DNA from: Mesostigma viride
Lineage: Eukaryota; Streptophyta; Mesostigmatophyceae; Mesostigmatales; Mesostigmataceae
Direction of reading: 5' to 3'
NCBI GenBank assembly: GCA_009746045.1
Contig: RPFO01000106.1
Span: 2,102,211 to 2,152,210 of the forward strand
Length of the DNA: 50,000 nt
Below the pieces are notes generated by a model. That model was not told the DNA's origin. It saw only the letters and a program-made list of their open reading frames with translations, and searched no databases. Of this stretch, positions 1-9,724 are shown piece by piece; within the stretch, counting starts at the first letter, position 1; the number at the start of each line of letters is the position of its first letter. The position numbers and the translations under genes were made by a program.

Positions 1-390
1 ATGTGCTAAAAATCCAATTATGATTGGGGACCATAAATATGATTAAAAAAAAAAAAAATTCCAGCCACTTGGGGGTGATACTAGCCCCCACCATATACCG
101 GTTACGCGCTAAAAAAAGAAAAAGACGCTATTTTAGTCACATTTTTCCTAGGACCATGGGCAAACATATTGGGACCAAATCATATATTCCCGCATAGTTC
201 CCCCACTTTTGAGAAAGCCTGCCTAATTTTGAGCACAAAATAATGATGTTTAGACACATTGATGAATTTTCCCGCAAAAAGGGTCCTTTTTTAAACAAAA
301 AAAAAAAAATCATAAACACATGCAATAGTGCCAAATCATATATATTCCCAAATACTAGAGAGGGGGGGACATGCAGCCCCAAATTTTCAG

Positions 391-957
391 GTCATTCTGA
401 CAAGCGCAGCCCTATTTGATGGATATTCCTAGATTGCCACCTGTGACGAAGGGAGGTTTTAGCTAGTATTTAACCACACTAACACCCCTTTATACATCTA
501 AGCCTCATGAAAACTGACCAAACCACATACTACCATTCTCTGCACATATGGTACCTCCTCCTATGTTCAAGGTTTGACGCCATTCTGACAAGAACTGCCC
601 AAGTTACAGCCATTCCAAGACGGCCACCCATGTAGACGCTACAAGGAAATAAGAGTAACCATTTAGCCACACTAGCACCTCCTTCTTCATCAAAGACATC
701 TGCAAACTGACCAAAGCACACATAATCAACTCTTGCACGCTGACGGCAACGCATGCTCAATGTGGGGGGTCATTGCGACAAGAACTGCTCAAGTTGATGG
801 GTTTCCTATATGACCACATGTATGACAAGGCACTAAGGACCACTCTGTAAGTTAGTAACCCCACAGTGCCACTTCATATGCCATCCAACATGCACCAAAA
901 CCATGCAGAGTATGTTTACAAAGTACAAAGGGGTGGACACGCACCTCATATGTCTTC
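391..957. repeat. Degenerate tandem repeat, three units of about 189 bp
   Basis: Units begin with similar words (GTCATTCTGACAAG and variants) at 391, 579 and 769, giving spacings of 188 and 190 bp. Later in units 1 and 2 the blocks AACCACACTAACACC / AGCCACACTAGCACC and AAACTGACCAAA recur at the same offset. The third unit is more diverged. The copies are old and encode nothing recognisable. Confidence 0.6.
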
Positions 958-2217
958 ATCATCCCTCCAGCATGGCCAGCCTTGAAAATATGTGCATAGC
1001 CTTGACGATGGTAGCCCTAACATGCCTAAGCAGCATTTCCTATGTTTCTCCCAGGTTAGAGTACGTGTAAGGTTGATGCCAACCAAGCTAATCAACACAA
1101 CAACACCTCCTAAACTGTCCTCCCCGGCATGGATGACAAACTGGGACTATGGAGAGCAAGGAACCAAGTAAGAACATGGTATATATAGCTTGCATGCAGT
1201 CATGCATGTCAACCATGGTTGCATGGCTCAGCACATTGTAGTCTTGTCACATCATCATAATAAAGGAAAGCTCAAACAACCATTGGTGCCAGCTATCTAC
1301 ATGCAGTCACACAAATGCAATATCTCCAACATCATCATCACTATAACACGCCCATGTCTGCACGATAAAATGCAAAGAAACCATTGGCGGCCCTTCACCG
1401 CATGAGCGCTGTGATGCCGCTGCGGCCTGTGAGGAGAGGGTGCGTCACTCTCAAACAATTCAAGAAGCGTCCATACGCACAACATCCTTGCCAGAACACG
1501 TTTTATGAAATGCCTTGTACCTTCCCGAAGAGCTATAGGCTGCGACTGAAGCGGCCCTGATCACGACATCAACGAAAACAATCTAAAGCTGCCAGGTATT
1601 GGACAACACAACGGCAAGCGAGGGCGAGCTAGCTGGCGGAAACTGCCCAAAAAGAACGCAAAAAACCTCGAACGATGAGCTCATATAAGAAAGCACCGAT
1701 AGCAGATAACGTTCGCGACAAATCTGTACCTTAATTGCCCTCGTAAATCCCTCGCCCAGGCGCGCAACAACAGCCGTTCTTCCATGGACAGGTCAGACAC
1801 GCACTGCGCAGGTCTGAACAATTACTTACCGATAATGGCCGAAAATCTGGCAAAAAGCACCAGCTCGGATTAGAATTCGATGCAACCGATATTAATGCCT
1901 GCTTCAAGGTCAGAACAGCCCCCAAAACCGCTATTTTACAGCCGCTATCATGAATTCTATTTCATTCCGCGCGACCAAAAAATTCAGATTACCCCCCATG
2001 CCGATGGCATAAAAAAACAACAGCGATATTGTAAACCAGCTGATTTCCGCCACAAACTAACATCATAAACTCATCTCCTTTTAGATTCTAGTAAAATTTT
2101 TGCATTTCGCCTGCCCTAGTGTGGTAGTTTCGCCTGAACGCAGTTGATCGCCATGGCCACTTCCGCAAGGTTTGCGCGCACCGTGCACGTGAAATTTGTG
2201 ACCTTCGGCTCCGGCGC

Positions 2218-2241
2218 GAATTTTTTGGCGCCAAAAAATTC
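2218..2241. other. Perfect 24-bp palindrome with E2F-like core
   Basis: GAA, six T, GGCGCC, six A, TTC forms an exact inverted repeat. The centre TTTGGCGCCAAA matches the palindromic E2F consensus (TTTSSCGC on both strands). It lies about 80 bp upstream of an O1-I 3' UTR fragment. It could be a transcription-factor site, a cruciform or chance; no gene starts next to it. Confidence 0.4.
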
Positions 2242-2309
2242 TGGGGTGTCCCGTCCCCTTAATTAAGTAATTATTGTGCCCATGATGCATGCGCCACCGA
2301 CACCTGGTC

Positions 2310-2500
2310 AGATGATGCCTAGCTTTATATTTATTTAGTTATGTTGTGCCCACGCAGAGAGCTACTTTCTGCTGAGATGCCATGCGCTGGCACTAGCTTC
2401 TGTATAGCCATGCTTTCTTTCTGGCCTGCGCTGGTTGTCTCCTTGATGCTGATCTTCCCCACCATGACGGGCCTTAATAAGTGAGCTCCGAGACATCATG
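2310..2500 (+). mobile_element. O1-I 3' UTR fragment
   Basis: The stretch matches the internal 3' UTR of O1-I elements: TTTAGTTATG, TGTGCCCA, GCAGAGAG, TTTCTGCTGAGATGCCATG, then CTTCCCCACCATGAC. The same order is seen at 15785-15890. It breaks off directly before another O1-I reading frame, so two elements are fused head to tail. Confidence 0.6.
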
Positions 2501-3402
2501 GTGGTGAGATCTGGGCCCCCCCCTCCACCTCCGAAATTCGCTCCATCATCCACAAGGCCATCGAACAGCACGTGACACCCCTGGCCGCAGATGTGGCGGC
2601 CATGGGCGGCACGCTGGCTGCCGAGCTTCCCCTCCTCTCCTCCACCACCACCGCCACCTCCAAGCTCCTCGCCTCCACCTCCACCACAACCGACGCCCTC
2701 ACCGCCCAGCTCCTCGCCATCGACAAGCGCCTGCAGGACAATGCCATAGCCATCGAATGCTTGCAGAACACCGCCGGCATCACTGCCCAGGCGGTGAAGG
2801 ACATCGCCGCTCGGCCAGCCCCTGATGGCCATGCCGGCGATGCTCCTCCCGTCCCGACCTGGGCGGACATGCTTAAGCAGCACGCCACCTCCACCACCTC
2901 CGCCGTCGCCGCCCAGCTTAAGCAGCAGACGCTGGACCTCCGCGAGGAGGCCGAGCTCGCCAAGCGCAGCCTTAACGTCATAGTCAAGCACTTCGACCCG
3001 CTGCAGGACGAGACCCCCGAGACCCTTGCCATGGCGTTTGAGAACAAAATCCTTGTCCCCATGGCTATCACTGGTAAGGGCAAGCCGCGGGGGGTGACCC
3101 GCCTTCCCCGCTCGCGGGGTAAGGCCGGCCCCTCCCCCTTGCTCCTCACCTTTGACACCATGGCGGATAAGATGGAGTTCCTCAAGTGTCGCAAGCGGCT
3201 TGGGGGGACCACCTACACGCTGGATGACGACTTGACCTTGACGCAGCAACAACGGCGACGGGAGTTATGGCCGACCTACCTCCAGCTTCGGCAGACGGCG
3301 GGGCAGAAGCCGGTCTACTGGAAGGGGGCGGACATCTACGTCGCCCACAAGCCCTGGCAGGCGACCCCTGCCGCCCCAGCCACCCCAGCCACCCCAGCCT
3401 AG
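2485..3402 (+). CDS. ORF1-like protein of ORF1-only element O1-I, 5'-truncated
   Basis: The frame is open from 2485 to the TAG ending at 3402 (about 305 codons). No convincing ATG lies at the front; the first in-frame alternative start would be GTG at 2572. It reads as a LINE ORF1p-like nucleic-acid-binding protein. An Ala/Thr-rich N-terminal half is followed by a helix-prone segment (LDLREEAELAKRSLN). A C-terminal module runs RLPRSRGKAG, LLLTFDTMADKMEFL, YTLDDDLTLTQQQRRRELW and QKPVYWKGADIYV. The same module order occurs in ORF1 of LINE-A and LINE-B, resembling the RRM/CTD of L1 ORF1p. The tail is a proline/alanine repeat. No endonuclease or reverse transcriptase follows; a 3' UTR starts at once. 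Confidence 0.75.
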   Translation, partial: APRHHGGEIWAPPSTSEIRSIIHKAIEQHVTPLAADVAAMGGTLAAELPLLSSTTTATSKLLASTSTTTDALTAQLLAIDKRLQDNAIAIECLQNTAGITAQAVKDIAARPAPDGHAGDAPPVPTWADMLKQHATSTTSAVAAQLKQQTLDLREEAELAKRSLNVIVKHFDPLQDETPETLAMAFENKILVPMAITGKGKPRGVTRLPRSRGKAGPSPLLLTFDTMADKMEFLKCRKRLGGTTYTLDDDLTLTQQQRRRELWPTYLQLRQTAGQKPVYWKGADIYVAHKPWQATPAAPATPATPA

Positions 3403-3856
3403 GGAATATATATAGCAGTAGTGTAGACTAGAAAGCTTAGTGACGTGGCCATGTATGCCTAGTAACGTGATGGGCCCACACCCGCCCTTACAAAAGCTGT
3501 AGCAATTTTGAGTCATGCTTTGCCCATGCAGGGAGTTACTCCCTGCTGAGAGGCCATGTGTACCCTAGCTATAGCCTAGCCACATACCTTCCACCCCATA
3601 TGTCATGCAGGCCTTCTAGGCCCTCTCCTCAAGCCCCCCCGCCTGGGTGCCTGTGCTTGTTTAGGAGGCATGAACCATCATGGAGGTGCAGGTGCACCTA
3701 GTGCACCCAGAGCAGGTGATAGTCGTACATCCTACACCTGCAGGTTGTCGCCCTGATTGTATTACAAACCCATAATAGATGCCCCTTTCTCAGGGCTATG
3801 TGTTACATATTATGCTCCCCAAGGAGCTATGATTTTAATTAATTAATTAATTAATG
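3403..3856 (+). mobile_element. O1-I 3' UTR and tail
   Basis: This is the roughly 450-bp 3' UTR of the preceding ORF1-only element. It includes the GCAGGGAGTTACTCCCTGC hairpin, the AGGTGCACCTAGTGCACC block, TGTGTTACAT, then a small hairpin (GCTCCCCAAGGAGC) and a TTAA-repeat tail at 3836-3855. The hairpin plus simple repeat marks the 3' end of the element. Confidence 0.75.
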
Positions 3857-4012
3857 GTGGTGCAGGTGCCCTTGGTGCACCTAGAGCAAGTGTCGTTTAC
3901 ATTCCCACCCTTGCAGGAAGTAGCCTAGAATGTATAAAAAGCCATATGCGTTATGCCCCTTCTCCGGGATATGTGCTACATATACTCCCAACTGACGGAG
4001 TTATGTTCCTAA
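3857..4012 (+). mobile_element. Second O1-I 3' end in tandem
   Basis: Directly after the previous tail a second truncated O1-I 3' UTR starts (GGTGCAGGTGCCC) and runs through TATGTGCTACATATACTCCC to a hairpin-like ACTGACGGAGTTATGTT near 4000. Tandem 3' ends like this are expected where one element inserts next to or into the tail of another. Confidence 0.65.
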
Positions 4013-4704
4013 ATAATCTGCCAGTATAATCAGCTACGGCTATAACGCGCAATATTGTGAGGATGCCACCACCCCCGGCAAAACGCAGCTTCGACAAACA
4101 CATCGACCTAAGCAGGTCAACCGCAACTCCTGCGAACGCTCTCCTGCTGATCCCAGCTATCCCACCCACCAGGTTACCTCACACCTTCCACGCAATGCTA
4201 TGTACACCAAGCTCGTCGCCAGCGCCAAAGAAAACTGGCGCACTGCTCATAATGCCCAATGGGGCACGCGCCGATTTGACGCTGGCAACCAGGGTTTTTG
4301 CATCCTGGAATGCAACATGCTCACCAAATTTATAACAATGTGACAAGGTTCTCAGGCACTTAGCAAGCTCTCGCAACATTCATCTGCCCATGCATGTGGA
4401 GCTAGCGACAAGATCGACTGGCCGCCCTATAGGTACTGCAACCGCAGCTGGGAATATCACTGCTTCAGCAGTTACCGGTAGCTAGAGTATCTGAGGACTA
4501 CCATCCCATTGCACAGCTACCTGCACTGCATGCGACAGCCAGGACATCTGTGAGGCTACTGGCGAGTCTCGCGGAGGCGGCCTCAAGATCCATGCACCTG
4601 CATGCCAGCCAACGGGCAGGTGCGGAAATTGCGCAGTTCTGAAGTCAAGAGCTCCCCCCTCAGCCAAGACACCACCCGAACTGTACCCGGGAGGAGCAGA
4701 GCTG
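4013..4704. other. No recognised gene; possible element 5' leader
   Basis: CCAGTATAATCAGCTACGGC at 4021-4040 is related to CCAGTATAATCTGTTACGGC at 6382-6401, which precedes degenerate ORF1-like sequence. This may be the 5' leader of an O1 element. The 92-codon open frame at 4057-4335 has no recognisable motif. I see nothing else that I can name. Confidence 0.3.
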
Positions 4705-4950
4705 GCGCCGATTAATTAATTAATTAATTAAACTCGTGCTCCCGTTGGGGAGTCACGGAGCACCGAAGTGCTTTTAATCCCTGTGTGTGCACTACAGGAG
4801 AAAGGGCAGAGACCCCCAGTCTCCTTCATGCCAAAGGCATGCCACAGCTGCAATCGGGCGCGGCTAGCTAAAAGGACAGGCTAACGATCCGGCAAACTGT
4901 GGGTGCAATAAGACCCATGTGAGCATATCATAGCAAGGAGCGTGGCGCCG
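4705..4950 (-). mobile_element. O1-II 3' UTR fragment, minus strand
   Basis: This is the reverse complement of the 3' UTR at about 8650-8880. It includes the paired hairpins near the 3' end (AGCAC-TTCG-GTGCT, and CTCCC-CAAC-GGGAG) and a TTAA-repeat tail at 4713-4731. The copy is 5'-truncated at about 4950 and has no coding part. Confidence 0.75.
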
Positions 4951-5717
4951 ATTGCTGGGCAGCTCCATAGCAGCCTTGACTGCGCCTGACGACCCGCTCA
5001 ACACAATCACCGCCATGCAAGGTCAACAACATTGAAGCCAAAGTGCCGGCACACTGGCAATCTCCAGCCCCGGCAATTTACCGCCACATGCTGCAAGGGC
5101 ACATTGCCGCCCGGGTTTCCGAGGCCACTACTATAGTAGCTGCAAGTACTGTACGTGACCGCCCGCTGGAATTCTTAAGGCATAGTTGGCCAGAGCATCG
5201 TGAATTAAGCTGGAGGCAGTTGCATGCTACCAAGGTAGAGGCCCTGGCCATGCATATGCCAGTTCCTTGAGATAGCCTATAGAGAACAGCCACCATCGCC
5301 GCCCAGCCCGCCGGTCGGGCCATGCAGCGATGACCCAGGCTCGACTCAGGCATCATGGGCGGACCTGGCATCATGGGCGGACCCTGTTTTAATTGGCACC
5401 CACGCGACGCAGTCACTGCGAGCTCATTAATCACTCATACACCCCATGTACACAACAAGAATCAACTATAGCCTATATTGGCACAACAAGAATCAACCAG
5501 CCTATACATGGCCTATACTTTTCTCACTGCCACATGAAGTGGGCATGCAGGCCATGCACAGAGCGCTGAGTCTCTCCGCCCGCAGCATCAGGTGCCGGGG
5601 TGCCATGCAAACACTTCAAGGGTGCATGAATACAATCATAGATAGACCTAGGCTTCGACGCATTAATCAAGTGCTATATATATGTGGGTGAGTGAGGTGT
5701 CCTCAAGACGTCGGAGC
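4951..5717. other. Gene-free stretch
   Basis: No recognisable protein, RNA or repeat family. Open frames reach about 118 codons on the minus strand (5078-5434), Pro/Met-rich without motifs. Nothing is supported as a gene. Confidence 0.4.
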
Positions 5718-5792
5718 CCTTAATTAAAAAGTAATTAATAATTAATATACACGACGTGACTGCGTGTGCACGTGACACTTGAGCAAATGGCC
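5718..5792 (-). mobile_element. Relic of a LINE-A-type 3' tail, minus strand
   Basis: TTAATTAA-rich sequence followed by ACGTGACTGCGT and CACGTGAC matches the reverse complement of the LINE-A 3' end at 15309-15346 (a CACGTGAC/GTCACGTG hairpin then TTAA repeats). Only the last tens of bases of an element remain. Confidence 0.45.
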
Positions 5793-5823
5793 ACAATGAG
5801 TCAGACTCCTTGACAATGAGCCA

Positions 5824-6217
5824 CAGGCGACCCTGCCGCCCCAGCCAACCCAGCCAACCCAGCCAACCCAGCCTATAAGGGACTAATAGCAGTAGACTTG
5901 TATAGACTAGTAAAGCTTATATAATAGAGTGGTCAACGTGGCCATGTATGCAGCTACGCGATGGGCTCACCCCCCGGCGCCAATGCATTAGCTTTAGAGT
6001 GTTTAGTCATGCTTTGCCCATGCAGAGAGTTTAACTCTCTGCTGAGTAATACTCTCTGCTGAGATGCAATGCTCAAGCTATAGCCTAGCCATAGTTGCTG
6101 GCCGTGTCTCCTTGATAGTTGTCTCACTTCATAATCATCTTCCACCCCATGTGTCACGCAGGCCTTCTTTTAAAGGTATGATCAGGCATCATGGTGGTGC
6201 AGGTGCACATTGTGCAC
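5824..6217 (+). mobile_element. O1-I 3' fragment (ORF1 end plus 3' UTR)
   Basis: The segment begins inside the proline/alanine repeat of ORF1 (GGCGACCCTGCCGCCCCAGC), has the stop and 3' UTR (GCAGTAGACTTGTATAGACTAG, CATGCAGAGAGTTTAACTCTCTGC, CATCATGGTGGTGCAGGTGCAC), and is lost before the terminal hairpin. The ORF end contains an extra repeat of CCAACCCAG. It is truncated at both ends. Confidence 0.7.
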
Positions 6218-6369
6218 CCAGCTGCAGTGCCTTTCCTTGCATGCAGAGCCTCTCCATATACTAGACTGGCTGACGGCGGCATGGCTGACGGCGCAGCTCA
6301 GATCTTTTGCGTCTGAGCCCGGCCCAAATAATTCAGTCAGATCACTTGCATTCGATGCGCAGCCTGTTT

Positions 6370-7202
6370 AAGACGTATTCGCCAGTATAATCTGTTACGG
6401 CTGACATGCAGTATCGAAAAAGTTACGCACGTGATAATAGCTATGACGACTCCGAAAGCAAAACGAGGTTTGGAAAATTAAGGAGCTTTCCGGCTCCCAT
6501 GCAGCCCAACCCACTCGCCATCGTCCTTGCCCAGCCGTCTGGGCCCGCGCAAACCCATCGCCAGCAAACCCATCGCCAAGCGCCTCGCCAGAGCACAAGA
6601 AACCTTGCTACGACAAGCTAAAATGGCGCCGGACAGTACCTAGACTACGCATGCTTTGCGTTCAGCGGCTGGCTGAGACTGACCGACGCATGTGCACTGC
6701 GCCGAGATATGCCAGTACTATGTATACACACGGGAACACAAGCTTCGTGGGCACGAGGGGCCCATCCCCGCCGACAACGTGTCCAGAGGAGTTCCTCCCC
6801 CTGCCAGAACTCAACCATCTCCTCGCCATCCTCTTCAGCTTCTTCAAGCTAACTGAACGCGACCTCGTCGCTAGGCTCCGTAACCCAGCCCGGCCTGCGC
6901 AGCCGGCAGCCATGCACATCGGCTCCCTCCCTCTGCAAGGATGACATCCGAGCAGTGCTCCAGAGGAGCAAGTGACCTGGCCGCTGGCCGAGAAGATGAC
7001 ATTGATGACCACATGCAGCGCTCATGACACGGTGGAGGCCAAGGTCTCCAATACGGAAACCAAGGTCGCACACAAGCTTCAGCCTCAGCTAGCTCACGGC
7101 GCTGTGCACAGCCGCGGCGCAGGCCTCTGATATCGATGCATGCCGCCCTCCTCTCCCGCCTCAACCAGGTGGATCGAGGGCAAGTGCGGCGTGCTTCATG
7201 AA
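6370..7202 (+). pseudogene. Degenerate 5' half of an O1-II element
   Basis: A leader (CCAGTATAATCTGTTACGGC) is followed by GC-rich sequence with short open blocks, such as LNHLLAILFSFFKLTERDLV at about 6811-6870. These blocks resemble the helical front part of LINE ORF1 proteins. No single frame stays open. It runs straight into the degenerate ORF1 copy at 7203. Assignment to O1-II rests on position and composition, so confidence is low. Confidence 0.35.
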
Positions 7203-7812
7203 GAAGCTTGAAGCCATCACCACCCACACCGAGGTCCTGGCCACACAGGCCGGTCCCAATTAAGCTAGATAGCGGAGCAGACGGCCACTGGTCATCGCAT
7301 CCCAGCCACCCCGGCATGATGCTGGCGACCTCCCGCCGCTTTCCTATGCGGACCTGCTGCGGTCAGCGACCGCCTCAATTAACCACTGACGCCGTCGCCA
7401 CGAAACTCCAGGAGCTGAAGGACCACCGCCAGGCCGAATAACAGGAGGCGCGCCGACCGCGCTCGCCGCGAGTGCCGAGCGGTGCTGCGTCGCGTTTCCC
7501 CCAGAAGCCAGGTGAGACGTCAACCACCCTTGCCGGCCAACGAGCTCAAGGACCAGCTTCTTACCCTCATGGGCCTGGTAGGTGAGGTAGAACTACGCGG
7601 GTGCCACCGCCTTCCCCACTCACAGGACAAGGGGGCTCTTCCACCAGTCCTGCTCTTCCGGCCCCTCCCCTGAGGACAAGCGGCGGTTCCTTTCTCGTCG
7701 CAAGAGGTTGCACGACCTCACCTGGACGAGCTGGACGCTGACCTGACCCCCGCTCAGCAGCAGCAGCAGCGACAGGTCTGTGGCCTGAATACCTACGCCA
7801 CAAGCAGGACCC
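7203..7812 (+). pseudogene. O1-II ORF1 copy 1, decayed
   Basis: The sequence parallels the intact copy at 7813-8469 almost word for word (AAGAAGCTTGAAGCCATCACC, CCCGCCGCTTTCCTATGCGGACC, CCCAGAAGCCAGGTGAGACG) but carries small insertions and several frame breaks. It stops before the C-terminal YWRGGDLM part and joins copy 2 at GCAGGACCC/AAGAAGCTTGAGG. The two copies form a tandem duplication. Confidence 0.7.
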
Positions 7813-8469
7813 AAGAAGCTTGAGGCCATCACCGCCCACACCGAGGCCCTGGCCACACAGGTCCCCAAGATAGCGGAGCAGACGGCCACCATTGCATCCC
7901 AGCCACCCCGGCAGGATGCTGGCGACCTCCCGCCGCTCTCCTACGCGGACCTGCTGCGGTCAGCGACCGCCTCCACCACCGACGCCATCGCCACAAAGCT
8001 CCAGGAGCTGGAGGACCACCGCCAGGCCCAGCAACGGGAGGTCACCGACCGCGCTCGCCGCGAGTGCCGAGTGGTGCTACGTCGCTTCCCCCAGAAGCCA
8101 GGTGAGACGTCAACCTCTCTTGCTGACGAGCTCAAGAACCAGCTTCTTACCCTCATGGGCCTGGTAGGTGAGGTAGAACTGCGTGGGTGCCACCGCCTTC
8201 CCCACTCACGGGACAAGGCGGCTCCCCCACCAGTCCTACTCACCTTCCCCTCCCCTGAGGATAAGCAGCGGTTCCTCTCTCGTCGCAAGCGGTTGCACGA
8301 CCTCACCTGGACGCTGGATGACGACCTCACCCCCGCTCAGCAACAGCAGCGACGCGACCTGTGGCCGGAATACCTCCGCCATAAGCAGGACCCCCAGAAG
8401 CCCAAGGTGTACTGGAGGGGCGGGGACCTGATGATCAACCACAAGATGTGGACGCCCCCAGCGGGCTAG
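7789..8469 (+). CDS. ORF1-like protein of ORF1-only element O1-II
   Basis: One frame is open from 7789 to the TAG at 8467-8469 (226 codons). There is no ATG at the front, so the 5' end is missing and copy 1 is fused to it. The order is a helix-prone N-terminal part (KIAEQTATIA, TKLQELEDHRQAQQREV), then the ORF1 C-terminal module: GCHRLPHSRDKAAPPPVLL, DKQRFLSRRKRL, WTLDDDLTPAQQQQRRDLW, PKVYWRGGDLMINHKMW. It parallels O1-I but is clearly diverged, so this is a second family. Sequence after the stop is 3' UTR with no ORF2. Role inferred from family: RNA binding in a retrotransposition particle. Confidence 0.75.
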   Translation: MPTPQAGPKKLEAITAHTEALATQVPKIAEQTATIASQPPRQDAGDLPPLSYADLLRSATASTTDAIATKLQELEDHRQAQQREVTDRARRECRVVLRRFPQKPGETSTSLADELKNQLLTLMGLVGEVELRGCHRLPHSRDKAAPPPVLLTFPSPEDKQRFLSRRKRLHDLTWTLDDDLTPAQQQQRRDLWPEYLRHKQDPQKPKVYWRGGDLMINHKMWTPPAG

Positions 8470-8886
8470 AATAGCCCTATAGCTTGTAACCATTGGCGTC
8501 ACTGCCGCTAAGGCAGCCATGCCTAGACTGTTGCCTAGCTGTGCCAACACACCTAGTCACGTGCCGCCAACGCACGGTACACAACCAGACATAGCCTTAG
8601 CCTAGTCCTAGTACAGCCATGCTACGCCCTGGCTATGTTCAGATTACTTGCCCACGCTCCTTGCTATGATATGCTCACATGGGTCTTATTGCACCCACAG
8701 TTTGCCGGATCGTTAGCCTGTCCTTTTAGCTAGCCGCGCCCGATTGCAGCTGTGGCATGCCTTTGGCATGAAGGAGACTGGGGGGCTCTGCCCTTTCTCC
8801 TGTAGTGCACACACAGGGATTAAAAGCACTTCGGTGCTCCGTGACTCCCCAACGGGAGCACGAGTTAAACGAGAATTAATTAATTA
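8470..8886 (+). mobile_element. O1-II 3' UTR with double hairpin and TTAA tail
   Basis: This 3' UTR of about 400 bp ends in two strong hairpins. At 8825-8838 AGCAC and GTGCT close a TTCG tetraloop; at 8845-8858 CTCCC and GGGAG close a CAAC loop. Then ACGAGTTAAACGAG and ATTAATTAATTAA follow. The last 50 bases match the end of the LINE-C fragment at 49069-49116 (minus strand). Confidence 0.75.
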
Positions 8887-9395
8887 AGCAGGACCCCCAG
8901 AAGCTGAAGGTGTACTGGAGGGGTGGGGACCTGATGACCAACCACAAGATGTGGACGTGCCCCCTGCGGGCTATAGCTAGAATAGCCCTAGCTTGTATTC
9001 GATCATTGGTAGTCACTGCCGCTATGGCAGCCATGCCTAGAATGTTTGCCTAGCTGTACGTGCCACCATATACCTAGTCACGTGCACCGCTAGCACACGG
9101 TACACAACCAGCCATAGCCTTAGCTTAGCCCTTGTACAGCCATGCTGTGTCCTGGCCGTATGGTCAGATTATTTGCATGCCCACGCCCCTTGTTATGATA
9201 TGCGCACATTTATGGGTCTTATTGCACCCACAGAACTTGCCGGATCGTCTATCGTGTCCGATTGCAGCTGTGGCATACCTCTGGCATGAAGGAGAAAGGG
9301 GGTCTCTGCCCTTTCTTCCTGTTGTGGATTAAAAGCACTCCAGTGCTCCGTGACGGCTCCCCAACGGGTGCGAGAGTTTAATTAATTAAATTGAT
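8887..9395 (+). mobile_element. O1-II copy 3, 5'-truncated
   Basis: Immediately after the previous tail the ORF1 end restarts (CAGGACCCCCAGAAGCTGAAGG through AAGATGTGGACGTGCC), then a diverged 3' UTR. The first tail hairpin is kept with a changed loop (AGCAC-TCCA-GTGCT near 9327-9340), followed by GGCTCCCCAACGGGTGCGAG and a TTAA-rich tail at 9377-9400. Confidence 0.7.
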
Positions 9396-9510
9396 TAATT
9401 TTGCACCCAGAGTAGGTGGCAGTTTACATCTTCCACCTGCAGGTTGTAGCCCAGACTGTATTAAAAACCCATCTGCCCCTTCTCATGGCTATGTCATGGC
9501 TATGTATGCA
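9396..9510 (+). mobile_element. O1-I 3' UTR fragment
   Basis: TTTTGCACCCAGAGTAGGTGGCAG, CCACCTGCAGGTTGTAGCCC and GGCTATGTCATGGCTATG match the distal O1-I 3' UTR at about 3700-3810. The terminal hairpin is absent. Confidence 0.6.
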
Positions 9511-9607
9511 GGTGGAGGTTATTGGTCCTGACGATAGCCGCTACACTACCGCCTCGTCTGCCATTACAGTAGAGGACAGCTCGGATGAGGATTACATCCC
9601 CATCTAG
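9508..9607 (+). other. Short acidic open frame, possible 3'-terminal exon
   Basis: The end of an open frame (VEVIGPDDSRYTTASSA then TVEDSSDEDYIPI, stop TAG at 9605-9607) follows an acceptor-like TATGCAG. The Ser/Asp/Glu-rich end looks like a real protein C-terminus, but I do not recognise it and find no upstream partner exon. It may be a captured gene fragment or chance. Confidence 0.2.
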
Positions 9608-9724
9608 TGCTTAACGGTTGGGGGATGATGCAGACGATATTTGTTTAAACTTTTGTGTAGTTAAATATTTTTCTAATGAGATTAGCATAGTACTCCGTGG
9701 CATGCCTTTGCGCATGACACGCAA

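Larger units (their letters stand above)
1..2300. other. Gene-free stretch, no recognisable coding sequence
   Basis: I recognise no protein, RNA gene or LINE part here. Open frames are short (up to about 80 codons), of low complexity and without family motifs. The stretch holds short A runs near position 45 and around 298, a degenerate tandem repeat (391-957, listed separately) and a perfect 24-bp palindrome (2218-2241, listed separately). Base composition is more AT-rich than the LINE coding regions. A degraded gene or old transposon cannot be excluded. Confidence 0.5.

Noticed and set aside
2362-3252. Minus-strand Gly-rich open frame of 296 codons
   Set aside because: Shadow of the GC-rich O1-I ORF1 on the plus strand; no family motif.
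5078-5434. 118-codon minus-strand open frame
   Set aside because: No motif, no homologous partner within the window and repeated MMP words from low-complexity sequence.
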